Below, one piece after another: positions 32,394 through 41,160 of a stretch of 64,000 nt of DNA. How positions within the stretch are numbered: position 1 is the stretch's first letter; every line of letters begins with the position of its first letter. The position numbers were made by a program, and so were the translations under genes. Source of the stretch: an uncultured Oscillospiraceae bacterium (lineage in GTDB: Bacteria > Bacillota > Clostridia > Oscillospirales > Oscillospiraceae). Location: contig CAJTWF010000001.1 of the NCBI GenBank assembly GCA_910579965.1, forward strand, positions 21,728 through 85,727. Direction: 5' to 3'. A model generated the notes under the pieces. It ran no database searches. It had not been told where the DNA came from and worked only from the letters and a program-made list of their open reading frames with translations.

Positions 32394-33374
32394 CTATCCT
32401 TCCTGTCTCAGCCAGCAGCGGCAGCGGCGCTCCCCGCCCACGTTCTTCAGCTCCGGCTCCTGGGCGCGGCACTTGTCCGTGGCGTACTTGCACCGGGGCG
32501 CGAAGCGGCAGCCCGTGGGCATGGAGGCCAGATCGGGCACGCTCCCCGGAATGCTGGGCAGCACCTTCACCCCGGCTCCCAGCTTGGGCACGGAGGCGAT
32601 GAGGCCCTGGGTGTAGGGATGGGCGGGGGAGGCGAAGAGCTCCTTCACCGGCGCCTCCTCCACGATCTTGCCCGCGTACATGACGATCACCCGGGAGCAC
32701 ATCTCCGCCACCACGCCCAGATCGTGGGTGATGAGGAGGATGCTGGACTGGTCCTCCTTCTGGAGCTTCTTCATCAGATCCAGGATCTGGGCCTGGATGG
32801 TCACGTCCAGAGCCGTGGTGGGCTCGTCGGCGATGAGCAGCTGGGGATCGCAGCTGAGGGCCATGGCGATCATCACACGCTGGCTCATGCCGCCGGAGAG
32901 CTGGTGGGGGTAGTTCCTCAGAACCCGCGGGGGGTCAGGGATGCCCACCTTGCCCAGCATATCCGCGGCGTGGCGGCGGGCCTCCTCCTTGGTCTTGCCG
33001 GTATGGAGGCGGATGGTCTCCACCATCTGCCGGTCAATGCGCATGGAGGGGTTCAGGGCGCTCATGGGCTCCTGGAAGATCATGCTCATCCGGCCGCCCC
33101 GGATGGCGCGGATCTCCGCGTCCGAGGCCGCCAGCAGGTCCATGCCGTCCAGAATGGCATGGCCGTGGGTCACCTTGCCCGGGGTGTCCTTCAGAAGGCG
33201 CATGATGGACAGGCTCGTCACGCTCTTGCCGCAGCCGGACTCGCCCACCAGACCCAGGATCTCCCCCTTGTAGATGTCGAAGGAGACCTTATCCACGGCC
33301 GTGACGCTGCTCTTCTTGCTGGAGAAGAATTCCGTGCGCAGCTCGTCAACCTTCAGCAATACTTCTTTCTGCAT
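32394..33374 (-). CDS. oppD: oligopeptide ABC transporter ATP-binding protein (OppD/DppD)
   Basis: A 326-residue ATPase with Walker A GESGCGKSV, signature LSGGMSQR, Walker B LLIADEPTTALD and the C-terminal oligo_HPY Cys-rich domain (CRFAPRCKYATDKC). It pairs with the following oppF gene. The true start is ATG 33374 (AAAAGGAG upstream). Confidence 0.94.
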   Translation of the reverse strand: MQKEVLLKVDELRTEFFSSKKSSVTAVDKVSFDIYKGEILGLVGESGCGKSVTSLSIMRLLKDTPGKVTHGHAILDGMDLLAASDAEIRAIRGGRMSMIFQEPMSALNPSMRIDRQMVETIRLHTGKTKEEARRHAADMLGKVGIPDPPRVLRNYPHQLSGGMSQRVMIAMALSCDPQLLIADEPTTALDVTIQAQILDLMKKLQKEDQSSILLITHDLGVVAEMCSRVIVMYAGKIVEEAPVKELFASPAHPYTQGLIASVPKLGAGVKVLPSIPGSVPDLASMPTGCRFAPRCKYATDKCRAQEPELKNVGGERRCRCWLRQEG

Positions 33375-33402
33375 ATCGAATCTCCTTTTCCTATTCTCCC
33401 CG

Positions 33403-34323
33403 TCACTTGATCTTGGGGTCCAGGGTGTCCCGCAGGCCGTCGCCGAAGAGGTTGAAGGCCAGCACGGTGACAAAGATCACCAGACCGGGCAGATACACCA
33501 TGTGGGGCGCGGTGGACAGGTAGCTGCGGCTCATGGAGAGCATGGCGCCCCACTCGGGGTCGGTGACGTTGGCGCCGAAGCCCAGGAAGCTCAGGGAGGA
33601 GGCGGCCATAATGGCGGAGCCGATGCGCATGGTGAAGTTGACGATGAGGGACTGGATGGTGCCGGGGAAGATGTGCAGGAACAGGATCCGGCCGTCCTTG
33701 CAGCCCAGGCTGCGGGACACCTCCACGTACAGGGAGCCCTTGACGGCCAGGGTGGCGGAGCGCATCATGCGGGCGAAGCTGGGCACGGTGAACACCGCCA
33801 CGGCGATGAATACGTTGATGATGCCGGGGCCCAGCAGGGCCACGATGGCGATGGCCAGCAGGATGTCAGGGAAGCTGAAGAGCACGTCCGCGCCCCGCAT
33901 GACCAGCATCTCAATCCAGCCGCCGTAGTAGCCGGCCAGCAGGCCCAGGATGGTGCCCAGCACCGCGCCCACCACCACCGAGGACAGGGAGACGCCCAGG
34001 GTGAGAGGCGCGCCGGCCAGAATGCGGCTGAAGATGTCCTGGCCGAACTGGTCCGTGCCGAACCAGTGCTCCGCGCTGGGAGGCGCGAGGATGTTGTCGT
34101 AGTCGTAGGCGCTGGGGTCATAGGGGGCCAGGGAGGGCCCGATGATGGCGATAATCAGCAGGAACACCATCACCGCGAAGGCGGCCACGGCGGTTTTCCG
34201 CTTGAGAAACTTCTTGATAAATTCCCGGGTTTTGCTGCTCTTGTCTGCTATGATATTTTCGTCTATGTAGTTCTCCTCGAAGACTGCCTGGTTCTCCGCG
34301 CGTTCGTTCTGATTGGTTGACAT
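33403..34323 (-). CDS. oppC: oligopeptide ABC transporter permease (OppC/DppC)
   Basis: A 306-residue permease with about six membrane segments. The N-terminal cytosolic tail leads to LKRKTAVAAFAVMVFLLIIAIIGPSLAPYDP, then HWFGTDQFGQDIFSRIL and the EAA-like loop EVSRSLGCKDGRILFLHIFPG, typical of the DppC half. GGAGGAGG before ATG 34323. Confidence 0.94.
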   Translation of the reverse strand: MSTNQNERAENQAVFEENYIDENIIADKSSKTREFIKKFLKRKTAVAAFAVMVFLLIIAIIGPSLAPYDPSAYDYDNILAPPSAEHWFGTDQFGQDIFSRILAGAPLTLGVSLSSVVVGAVLGTILGLLAGYYGGWIEMLVMRGADVLFSFPDILLAIAIVALLGPGIINVFIAVAVFTVPSFARMMRSATLAVKGSLYVEVSRSLGCKDGRILFLHIFPGTIQSLIVNFTMRIGSAIMAASSLSFLGFGANVTDPEWGAMLSMSRSYLSTAPHMVYLPGLVIFVTVLAFNLFGDGLRDTLDPKIK

Positions 34324-34341
34324 GGTATCCTCCTCCCTCCT

Positions 34342-35262
34342 TTAATCGTAGCGGATCTTGGGGTTGATGACGCCGTAGAGCATATCCACCACCAGATTGA
34401 TGAGCACGTACTGCATGGCAAAGATCATCAGCAGGCCCTGGATGGCCGGGTAGTCCCGGAAGGCGATGGAGTCCACCAGCAGCCGGCCCATGCCGGGGAT
34501 GGAGAAGATGGTCTCGGTGATGACGGAGCCGGAGAGCAGTCCGCCGATCTGGAGGCCCAGGATGGTGACCACCTGGATCAGGGAGTTCTTGAAGGCGTGG
34601 CGGAACATGACAATGGCCTCCCGCTGGCCCTTGGCCCGGGCGGTGCGCACGTAGTCCTCCCGCAGGGTCTCCAGCATGGAGGAGCGGGAGTAGCGGGCCA
34701 GGGTGGCCATGATGCCGGTGCCCATGACAATGGAGGGCAGGATAAAGCTCCTCCAGGAGTCCAGGCCCGACACGGGGAACCAGCCCAGGTGGACGGAGAA
34801 GTACTGGATGCCCATCAGACCCAGCCAGAAGCCGGGGGCGGAGAGTCCGCAGATGGCCAGCAGCATGCCGATCAGATCCAAGAAGGTGCCCCGCTTGATG
34901 GCGCAGATGACGCCGATGAAGATGCCGGCGAAGGGGGCCCAGACAAGTCCCGCGCACACCAGCTGAATGGTGAACTGGAACCGGGACCAGATGAGCTCGG
35001 AGACGGGGATGTTGCTCTTGAGGCTGCGGCCCATATCGCCGCGGAACAGATCCTTCATGTAGTTGAAGTACTGCACGATCAGAGGCTTATCCAGTCCGAA
35101 CTCGGCCCGGATGGCCTCCACCTCCTCCACCGTGGCCTCCTTGCCGGCCAGGGTCTGCGCCGGATCGCCGGGCAGCAGGTGGATGAACATGAACACAAAG
35201 ATGGAAATGACCAGCATCAGCGGGATCGTTTCCAAAAGACGTCTGGCACAATAACGTCCCAT
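34342..35262 (-). CDS. oppB: oligopeptide ABC transporter permease (OppB/DppB)
   Basis: A 306-residue permease opening YCARRLLETIPLMLVISIFVFMFIHLLPGDPA, the DppB/OppB signature, with the EAA-type loop DYVRTARAKGQREAIVMFRHAFKNSL. It partners OppC. Placed after the binding-protein gene with a hairpin between them, and 18 nt before oppC. Confidence 0.94.
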   Translation of the reverse strand: MGRYCARRLLETIPLMLVISIFVFMFIHLLPGDPAQTLAGKEATVEEVEAIRAEFGLDKPLIVQYFNYMKDLFRGDMGRSLKSNIPVSELIWSRFQFTIQLVCAGLVWAPFAGIFIGVICAIKRGTFLDLIGMLLAICGLSAPGFWLGLMGIQYFSVHLGWFPVSGLDSWRSFILPSIVMGTGIMATLARYSRSSMLETLREDYVRTARAKGQREAIVMFRHAFKNSLIQVVTILGLQIGGLLSGSVITETIFSIPGMGRLLVDSIAFRDYPAIQGLLMIFAMQYVLINLVVDMLYGVINPKIRYD

Positions 35263-35285
35263 GATTTACCTCCCTCTTTATTGGG

Positions 35286-35316
35286 AAAGCGGAGCAGGAG
35301 AATCCTGCTCCGCTTT
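35286..35316. other. intercistronic hairpin between the binding-protein gene and oppB
   Basis: A 14-bp perfect stem (35286-35299 with 35303-35316), 3-nt loop, with only a weak T-run on the minus strand. Such hairpins after the first gene of ABC operons usually allow more binding protein than permease to be made. Confidence 0.7.
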
Positions 35317-35344
35317 CAGCGCTTAAGCGTGGAACCGTAGAGGC

Positions 35345-36973
35345 TTAGCGGTCAAGCCCCGCCGTGCGGAATACGAACACGCCGCCGGGCATGTACTGCA
35401 GGCCCGTGACATAGGTCTTATAGGCGTTGAGGGTGTTGTCGTTGCCCAGGAAGATCCAGGGGCACTCCTCCCAGGCGATGGCCTGGGCCCGGGCGTAGGC
35501 CTGGGCGATCTCGTTCTGATCGCTCATCTTCAGCGCGTCGTCCAGCAGCTGGTTGAACTCGGCGTTGTTCCAGAAGGCGGTGTTGTAGCCGGCAGGAGGA
35601 ACCTTTTCGCCGTGGAGGATGCTGCGCATGGAGCCGTCCGCCTCATAGGAGCCGGAGGACCAGTTGACGTACCACATCTGGACGGTGGTGCTCTCCAGGG
35701 GGGCGCTGGTCAGCTCGGCGTTGGCGGTGGACTCGTTGGGCAGCAGGTTCACGTTGACGCCGATCTGGCTGAGCTGCTGCTTGACAAAGGTGGCGCCCTT
35801 CTGCTCAACGGTGGTGTTGTCCACGATGATGTCCACATCGAAGCCGTCCTCAAAGCCGGCCTCCTTCATCAGGCTCTTGGCCTTCTCCAGATCCAGGGAG
35901 TAGGGGGTCTGCTCCGCGTAATAGAAGATGGAGTCGGAGAAGATGGAGGTGGGCACCTTGGCGTAGCCGTTGAAGACCACCTTGGCGTAGGCCTCGCTGT
36001 CAAAGGCGTAGTTGAGGGCCTGGCGCACCCGCTGATCGGCAAAGGGCTTGCGGCCGTCAGGCAGGGCCCACTCGGTGTTCAGGGTGACGTAGCGGTAGGT
36101 GGTGGCGGGCTGAACGTCCACCACGATGGAGGGATCGTTCTCGATGAGGCTCACGTCGGTGACGGGGACGGGGGTGATGACGTCCGCCTCGCCGGTCTGG
36201 AGCATGGCGATACGGGAGGCGTCCTCGGGCACCACGATGAAGGTCAGGCTGTCAACGGTGGGACCCTCGCGCCAGTAGTCCTCGTTGCGCACCAGCTTGG
36301 TGTAGCCGCCGTCCACACGCTCGGAGAGGACATAGGGGCCGGTGCCGGCGGAGTTCTTGGCCAGATAGTCGCTGGCGTTCTCCATGGCCATGGCCTTGGG
36401 GGAGACAATGCGCAGCTGGGTGATCTTGTTGATGAAGGTGTTGTTGGGCTCGTCGAGGGTGATGGAGACCTGGTACTCGCTGTCCACAGTGACGTCCACC
36501 CAGTTCTTGGTGGTCCGGGTCAGGGTCAGCTCGGGATGGGCCAGGCCCCGCTCATAAACCGCCTTCACAGCCTCGGCGTTGAAGGGCTCGCCGTCGTGGA
36601 ACTTGATGCCCTCGTTGAGCACGAAGGTATAGGTGCGGCCGTCCTCGGACACGCTCCACTCCTTGGCCAGGCTGGGGATGACGTTGGTGTCCTCGTCAAA
36701 GGTCAGCAGGCTCTCGTACATCTCGTAAGTAATCTGGTTGGAAGCGCCGTTGCTGGAGACATGGGGATCCAGGTGGGTGGCGTCGGCCAGAACGGCCACC
36801 ACCATGTCGTTGTCCGGGGACTTGGCGCCGGAGGTCTGCTTGCCGGCGTCGGCGGGGGCGGCGCTGTCAGCGGGGGCGTTGCTGTTGTCCTTGGGGGCGC
36901 TGTTGTCCCCGCCACAGGCAGCCATGCTCAGAAGCATCACGGCTGCAAGCAGGAAGGTCAGGGCTCTTTTCAT
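35345..36973 (-). CDS. ABC transporter peptide-binding lipoprotein (SBP_bac_5)
   Basis: A 542-residue lipoprotein: signal peptide with lipobox SMAACG (Cys about residue 20), a Ser/Ala/Asp-rich linker, then an SBP family 5 domain (DATHLDPHVSSNGASNQITYEMYESLL, RTYTFVLNEGIKFHDGEPFNAEAVK). It binds oligopeptides or dipeptides outside the membrane for OppBCDF. ATG 36973 has GGAGG 9 nt upstream. First gene of the operon, behind a strong promoter and a structured leader. Confidence 0.93.
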   Translation of the reverse strand: MKRALTFLLAAVMLLSMAACGGDNSAPKDNSNAPADSAAPADAGKQTSGAKSPDNDMVVAVLADATHLDPHVSSNGASNQITYEMYESLLTFDEDTNVIPSLAKEWSVSEDGRTYTFVLNEGIKFHDGEPFNAEAVKAVYERGLAHPELTLTRTTKNWVDVTVDSEYQVSITLDEPNNTFINKITQLRIVSPKAMAMENASDYLAKNSAGTGPYVLSERVDGGYTKLVRNEDYWREGPTVDSLTFIVVPEDASRIAMLQTGEADVITPVPVTDVSLIENDPSIVVDVQPATTYRYVTLNTEWALPDGRKPFADQRVRQALNYAFDSEAYAKVVFNGYAKVPTSIFSDSIFYYAEQTPYSLDLEKAKSLMKEAGFEDGFDVDIIVDNTTVEQKGATFVKQQLSQIGVNVNLLPNESTANAELTSAPLESTTVQMWYVNWSSGSYEADGSMRSILHGEKVPPAGYNTAFWNNAEFNQLLDDALKMSDQNEIAQAYARAQAIAWEECPWIFLGNDNTLNAYKTYVTGLQYMPGGVFVFRTAGLDR

Positions 36974-37052
36974 TCTCAATTTCCTCCAGTCATATTTATT
37001 GTAAACCGCGCCTGCGGATTCACAAAACAGCCACTCCGGCGGACAGGGCCCT

Positions 37053-37130
37053 CTGCGCTTGCCTGGACAAGCGCAGGCGCACAGGACGTCCTGTGCGGGA
37101 GGGCGGGTGAACCTGCCGCCGGGGGTTCAC
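37053..37130 (-). promoter_or_regulatory. structured 5' leader of the peptide transporter operon
   Basis: Three consecutive stem-loops in an about 157-nt leader: a 7-bp stem (GTGAACC/GGTTCAC, about 37106-37129), a perfect 20-bp palindrome (37078-37097, loop ACGT) and a 9-bp stem (37053-37061 with 37068-37076). I do not recognise a named riboswitch. Confidence 0.55.
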
Positions 37131-37137
37131 ACCGGGA

Positions 37138-37166
37138 ATTATAAATATTCTGTTAAAATAAGTCAA
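37138..37166 (-). promoter_or_regulatory. promoter of the peptide transporter operon
   Basis: Minus strand TTGACT (37161-37166) and TATAAT (37138-37143), spacer 17 bp. The AT-rich stretch 37170-37319 upstream carries no gene. Confidence 0.8.
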
Positions 37167-37319
37167 CAAAATTCCAGAACATAACTGCACTTTCTCCCAT
37201 TTACACGTAATATACACCGATGTTTTGTGTATTACGCCCAATAATTAATATATAATAAATAATAATTGGCAAAAAAACAGCTCTGCACCTTCCTCTGCTG
37301 AAAAGCGTATCCGGGGCGC

Positions 37320-37485
37320 TTAGAGCCTGTATTCATAGCCGGGGGATGAGGGATTGGCGGAGGATTTTGCCGCCAATCAAGGCGGACTTTCGCAGGCATC
37401 CCGACGGATGGCAAGGAGATGTAACGAGGAGCGGCGGCTAAAGAGCTGCCGGGGTCCATTCAGCGGCTGTGAATACAGGCTCTTA
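37320..37485. mobile_element. 160-bp MITE-like element with TTA duplication
   Basis: Ends GAGCCTGTATTCA (37323 on) and TGAATACAGGCTC (to 37482) form inverted repeats, extended by CATAGCCG/CGGCTGTG with one mismatch. TTA flanks both sides (37320-37322, 37483-37485). An internal stem (GATTGGCGG/CCGCCAATC) is present. It has no coding capacity. The right TTA is the TAA stop codon of the aminopeptidase gene. It shares its GAGCCTGT end with the 1.25-kb and 42.9-kb repeats. Confidence 0.75.
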
Positions 37486-38838
37486 ATTCTCCGCCAGCCC
37501 CGCCGCCAGATGGAAGAGGGTGCTCACCGCCGCGCCTGTGGCCCCGGAGACCTGATGCTGCCACACCGGCTTGTTCACGCTGGCCGTGCTGGCGATATCC
37601 AGGTGGAGCCAGGGGAGGTCCTGGGTGAAGCGCTTGAGGAAGGCCCCCGCCGTGATGGCGCCGCAGCCGTCCTTGCTGGTGTTGCGCATATCCGCCAGAT
37701 CGCTCTCGATCATCCGCTCATACTCCCTGCACAGGGGCATCCGCCAGTACTTCTCCCCGGACAGGGCGGCGGCGGCCTCCAGGCGGCCGTACCAGCCGTC
37801 GTCGCTGGCCATAACCCCGGCGGTCACATAGCCCAGCATGGCCCAGATGGCCCCGGTGAGGGTGGCCGCGTCCACCAGACGGGTGCACTTCTCCTCCCGG
37901 GCCGCCCAGGTGAGGCCGTCAGCCAGGATCAGGCGGCCCTCGGCGTCGGTGTTGAGGATCTCGATGGTCTGGCCGGAGAGGGAGCGGATCACATCCCCCG
38001 GCACGGCGCTCTCCCGGGAGATCCGGTTCTCACAGGTGGGGATCACAGCCACAGCATTTACCCTGGTCCCCGCCGCCGCCAGGGCCCGCAGGGCGCAGGC
38101 AACGGCTGCCGCGCCGGCCATGTCCCCCTTGATGCCCTCCATGGAGTCCCGGGCCTTGAGGGAGTAGCCGCCGGTGTCCACAGTGACGCCCTTGCCCACC
38201 AGGCCCAGGACCTCGCCGCTCTCCGGCGCGCCCATGTAGCGCAGCACCACCAGCGCCGGGGGATGGCCGCTGCTGTCCCCCACGGCCAGCAGGCCGCCCA
38301 GGCCCTTCTCCGCCAGCTCCTCCCGGGGGAGGACCCTCGCCTGGACCGGCAGGCCGGACACCATGTCCGTCAGGGCCTTCGCAAACTCCATGGGGGTCAG
38401 CAGGTTGGCGGGGCGGTTCACCAGATTCCGGGCCTCCACGATGGAGCGGGCCAGCTCCAGGGCCGTGGTGAAGTCCTCCTCCCGCCAGCCCTCGCCGCCG
38501 GCGTAGCAGGCGAGCTCCGGCTCCCAGCGGCCGGACAGGGCGAACTTCTGCTTGTAGCCTCCGCCGCAGATCCCCTCCAGGGCGGCGCACAGCCCGGCCA
38601 GACCCAGCTCCCCCGCCGGGGCGAGGTCAAAAAGGCAGCTCCCGCACTTCAGCTCCAGAGCGGTTTTGACCGCCTTGCCGTAGACCTCCTTGCAGGCCAG
38701 AGGCGTCCACGCCTCCTCCCCCCGGCCCACGGTGATGAGGGTGGGACCCTCCGCCTGGAGCTGATAGCGGGCCGTGAGATAGGCGCCCTCCCCGGGGCCG
38801 GCCTTCGCCTGGATGGGTTCGCCATTGTAGATTTTCAC
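37483..38838 (-). CDS. leucyl aminopeptidase (M17 family)
   Basis: A 451-residue M17 metallopeptidase with LVGKGVTVDTGGYSLKARDSMEGIKGDMAGAA (metal ligands Lys/Asp and catalytic Lys), NTDAEGRLILADGL (the NTDAEGR signature) and a C-terminal W..LDIA segment. It removes N-terminal residues from peptides in the cytosol. The start is GTG 38838 (VKIYNGEPI) with AGGAGG 7 nt upstream; the longer frame is not credible. It lies next to the peptide transporter and plausibly degrades the imported peptides. Its stop codon falls on the edge of a MITE-like element. Confidence 0.9.
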   Translation of the reverse strand: MKIYNGEPIQAKAGPGEGAYLTARYQLQAEGPTLITVGRGEEAWTPLACKEVYGKAVKTALELKCGSCLFDLAPAGELGLAGLCAALEGICGGGYKQKFALSGRWEPELACYAGGEGWREEDFTTALELARSIVEARNLVNRPANLLTPMEFAKALTDMVSGLPVQARVLPREELAEKGLGGLLAVGDSSGHPPALVVLRYMGAPESGEVLGLVGKGVTVDTGGYSLKARDSMEGIKGDMAGAAAVACALRALAAAGTRVNAVAVIPTCENRISRESAVPGDVIRSLSGQTIEILNTDAEGRLILADGLTWAAREEKCTRLVDAATLTGAIWAMLGYVTAGVMASDDGWYGRLEAAAALSGEKYWRMPLCREYERMIESDLADMRNTSKDGCGAITAGAFLKRFTQDLPWLHLDIASTASVNKPVWQHQVSGATGAAVSTLFHLAAGLAEN

Positions 38839-38884
38839 TTCAATTCCTCCTTCCGCCGGATGGACCCGGCGCGTGATGCTTGAC

Positions 38885-38913
38885 AGTATACCCCATAAAG
38901 CCCCGGTCCGCAA
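38885..38913 (-). promoter_or_regulatory. promoter of the M17 aminopeptidase gene
   Basis: Minus strand TTGCGG (38908-38913) and TATACT (38885-38890), spacer 17 bp. The rest of 38914-39200 is GC-rich non-coding DNA with one 8-bp hairpin (39097-39104 with 39116-39123). Confidence 0.6.
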
Positions 38914-39208
38914 GGCGGAAATCCGTTTTTCGAAAAACGCAGCCTCCTGCAGGGACGAGCGATGCCCGCCGCCGCGTGGGCCGCGTGCAAAATCCGCTCC
39001 AGCTTCTCCGCCGCCCCCGGGCGCTGTCCGGCGGCACGGCCATAGGCGGCGGCCCCGCCGGTGATTTTGACAGCCCGGGGACCGGCGCATTGCAGCGGCC
39101 CGGGCCTTTTTCCGCCCCGGGCCGGCCCCGCCTCCAGGCCCCTCAAGGGGTTGGTCCTAATTCACAAATAATTCAAAAATTTTTCGTGAAATATTCTTCT
39201 TCTTCTCC

Positions 39209-39237
39209 TTGCAAATTAGAGGAATTTGCGGTATAGT
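39209..39237 (+). promoter_or_regulatory. promoter of the cooT-metF-acs cluster
   Basis: TTGCAA (39209-39214) and TATAGT (39232-39237), spacer 17 bp, 42 nt before the first start codon. Confidence 0.7.
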
Positions 39238-39279
39238 GTACTTAGTTAAAATTGTGTCAATATGACAGGAGGTTCTGAC

Positions 39280-39606
39280 ATGGGACATTTTGACCACGAC
39301 GGCCACGATCACGCCCATATCCATGAGCACACCCACACCGACGAGCACGGCGCTGTGTACACCCACAGCCACCAGCACAGCCACGAGGGCGAGCACCAGC
39401 ACGTCCACGGCGGCGCCCAGGCCACGGCGGTGCTGCAATATATGCTGGACCACAACATCCACCACGCCGGCGAGCTCAGCGACATCGCCAAGCAGTTCAC
39501 CGGCGAGGCCCAGCACCAGCTGCTCCACGCGGTGGAGTCCTTTGACCAGGCCAACGGCTATCTCTCCGCCGCCCTGGAGCTCATCAAGGCCGGAGAGAAA
39601 AACTGA
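39280..39606 (+). CDS. histidine-rich putative metal-binding protein
   Basis: A 108-residue cytosolic protein. The first 43 residues carry 16 histidines in HxH patterns (MGHFDHDGHDHAHIHEH...), like the His tails of nickel chaperones HypB, SlyD or CooJ. The remainder is a helical domain (ATAVLQYMLDHNIHHAGELSDIAKQF). Directly followed by cooT (nickel) and, further on, cooC, so nickel storage or delivery for carbon monoxide dehydrogenase is the likely role (inference). AGGAGG 7 nt before ATG 39280. Confidence 0.85.
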   Translation: MGHFDHDGHDHAHIHEHTHTDEHGAVYTHSHQHSHEGEHQHVHGGAQATAVLQYMLDHNIHHAGELSDIAKQFTGEAQHQLLHAVESFDQANGYLSAALELIKAGEKN

Positions 39607-39627
39607 GGGATCCGAGGAGGAATATCC

Positions 39628-39816
39628 ATGTGCCTTTCCACTATATATAGGAATGAGAAGCAGGACGGCAACATCCTGTGCCGCTTTGTGGCCAGCATCA
39701 CCGCAGACGGGGACAAGCTGACGTTCGTGGACGTGATGGGGGAGACCACCACCATCACCGGCCGCCTGGTCAGCGCGGATCTCACCGCCGGATCGGTGAT
39801 CGTGGCCTCGGAGTGA
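39628..39816 (+). CDS. cooT: CooT family nickel-binding protein
   Basis: A 62-residue protein with the CooT start MCLSTIYRNE (the Cys2 is the nickel ligand in characterised CooT) and the pattern VASITADGDKLTFVDVMGETTTITGRL. CooT proteins help mature the nickel site of carbon monoxide dehydrogenase. AGGAGG before ATG; 21 nt after the His-rich gene. Confidence 0.9.
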   Translation: MCLSTIYRNEKQDGNILCRFVASITADGDKLTFVDVMGETTTITGRLVSADLTAGSVIVASE

Positions 39817-39821
39817 CGGCC

Positions 39822-40043
39822 ATGCGGGACTACGAGCTCTGCTGCGAGATCTTCAATCAGTGCAGCAACAACCAGATGCGGGATGTGGACTTTCAGGAGG
39901 TGTCCGTGGAGGACACGGACGCGTATATCCGGGACCTGGAGCCCCGGGCGGAGATTGAGCGGGAGGATCTGGCCGACGGCGGGGTGGTCTACCACACCAA
40001 CACCGCCGGTCTGCTCAAGCGCTACTCCTTCACGCCGATCTGA
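39822..40043 (+). CDS. conserved small hypothetical protein in the acs cluster
   Basis: A 73-residue acidic protein (MRDYELCCEIFNQCSNNQMRD...), starting at ATG 39822, 5 nt after cooT. It has three Cys in the first 14 residues (CC and QC), a metal or redox hint, and ends GLLKRYSFTPI. I know no function. Tight spacing to cooT and metF argues that it belongs to the pathway. Starts upstream in this frame are inside cooT and unlikely. Confidence 0.75.
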   Translation: MRDYELCCEIFNQCSNNQMRDVDFQEVSVEDTDAYIRDLEPRAEIEREDLADGGVVYHTNTAGLLKRYSFTPI

Positions 40044-40147
40044 CGGAGCCGTTCTGATCCCCTTCCTTCCCGGGAGGGACTGTTTGCCTGTTTTCCACGG
40101 CGGCGGAGCCGCTGAAAAATATATTTTACTGTATGGAGGACTCAACC

Positions 40148-41074
40148 ATGAGCGTAGCCGACATTTTTGAAGAGAGATCCGCGTTTTCCTTTGAGGTGTT
40201 CCCCCCCAAGACCGACGCCGGCATGGAGAAGCTGTGCGGCGCGGGCGGCGTGCTGGAGCAGCTCTACACCCTGAACCCCGACTACATCTCCTGCACCTAC
40301 GGCGCGGGCGGCACCAACGTGGGCAAGAACCTGGAGGTTCTGGACAAGATCCAGAAGGACGGCAAGTGCACCCCCGTCACCCACTTCACCTGCATCGGCA
40401 ACACCCGCGAGGGCATCAAGGAGCAGCTCCAGAACTACCTGAGTCACGGCATCAACCACATGCTGGCCCTGCGGGGAGACCTGCCCTTCGGCTGGACCGG
40501 CACCGGCGGCGATCTCCACTACGCCACCGAGCTGGTGAAGTTCGTGCGCGGCGAGTTCGGCGACAAGTTCACCATCGCCGTGGCCGGCTCCCCCGAGGGC
40601 CACATCGCCTGCCGCAGCCTGGAGGCGGACATCGGCTTCCTCAAGCAGAAGCAGGACGAGGGCGCGGACTACATCATGACCCAGCTGTGCTGGGATATGG
40701 ACCAGTTCAAGTACTGGCTGGAGGCCATCCGCAACGCCGGCATCTGGATGCCCGTGGACGTGGGCATCATGCCCATCCTGGATCAGGCCGCCACCATCAA
40801 CATGGCCCTCAGCCGCAACGGCTGCGTCATGCCCCGCAAGCTCTGCGAGATCATCTCCAAGAACTGGATCTTCCCCAACCCCTTCGACAAGGAGCCCTTT
40901 GACGCCGACGTGGCCGGCAAGAAGGCCAGCTTCAAGGAGGCGGGCATCGAGTACACTATCAACCAGATCGACGAGTACCGCGCCTGCGGCATCGACGGCA
41001 TCCACCTCTATGCCCTCAACAAGTACGACGACGTGGCCCGCATTGTCAAGGAGTCCGGCATCGTTGATCTCTAA
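40148..41074 (+). CDS. metF: methylenetetrahydrofolate reductase MetF
   Basis: A 308-residue FAD-binding TIM barrel: FSFEVFPPKTDAGMEKL, YISCTYGAGGTNVGKNLEVLD, HFTCIGNTREGI, LALRGDLP. It reduces 5,10-methylene-THF to 5-methyl-THF, the methyl donor for the corrinoid protein in the Wood-Ljungdahl pathway and for methionine. ATG 40148 is chosen with GGAGGA 7 nt upstream; the earlier ATG 40133 overlaps the SD. The context favours the acetyl-CoA pathway. Confidence 0.94.
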   Translation: MSVADIFEERSAFSFEVFPPKTDAGMEKLCGAGGVLEQLYTLNPDYISCTYGAGGTNVGKNLEVLDKIQKDGKCTPVTHFTCIGNTREGIKEQLQNYLSHGINHMLALRGDLPFGWTGTGGDLHYATELVKFVRGEFGDKFTIAVAGSPEGHIACRSLEADIGFLKQKQDEGADYIMTQLCWDMDQFKYWLEAIRNAGIWMPVDVGIMPILDQAATINMALSRNGCVMPRKLCEIISKNWIFPNPFDKEPFDADVAGKKASFKEAGIEYTINQIDEYRACGIDGIHLYALNKYDDVARIVKESGIVDL

Positions 41075-41160
41075 TCCCTGTTTTTTCACCGGCAATCCCC
41101 GTGCCGGCAAGGCGGCCCTGCCGTTTTGCCGGCAGCTGAACGCAAAGGAGAGTAATATCT

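Noticed and set aside
37053..37130. Guanidine-II (mini-ykkC) riboswitch
   Set aside because: Only one of the tandem hairpins has an ACGN loop, it ends in T rather than R, and the other lacks the motif.
38880..39236. Plus-strand frame in the 38.9-39.2 kb gap
   Set aside because: No SD, Arg/Pro-rich composition typical of chance frames, and it overlaps promoters of both flanking genes.
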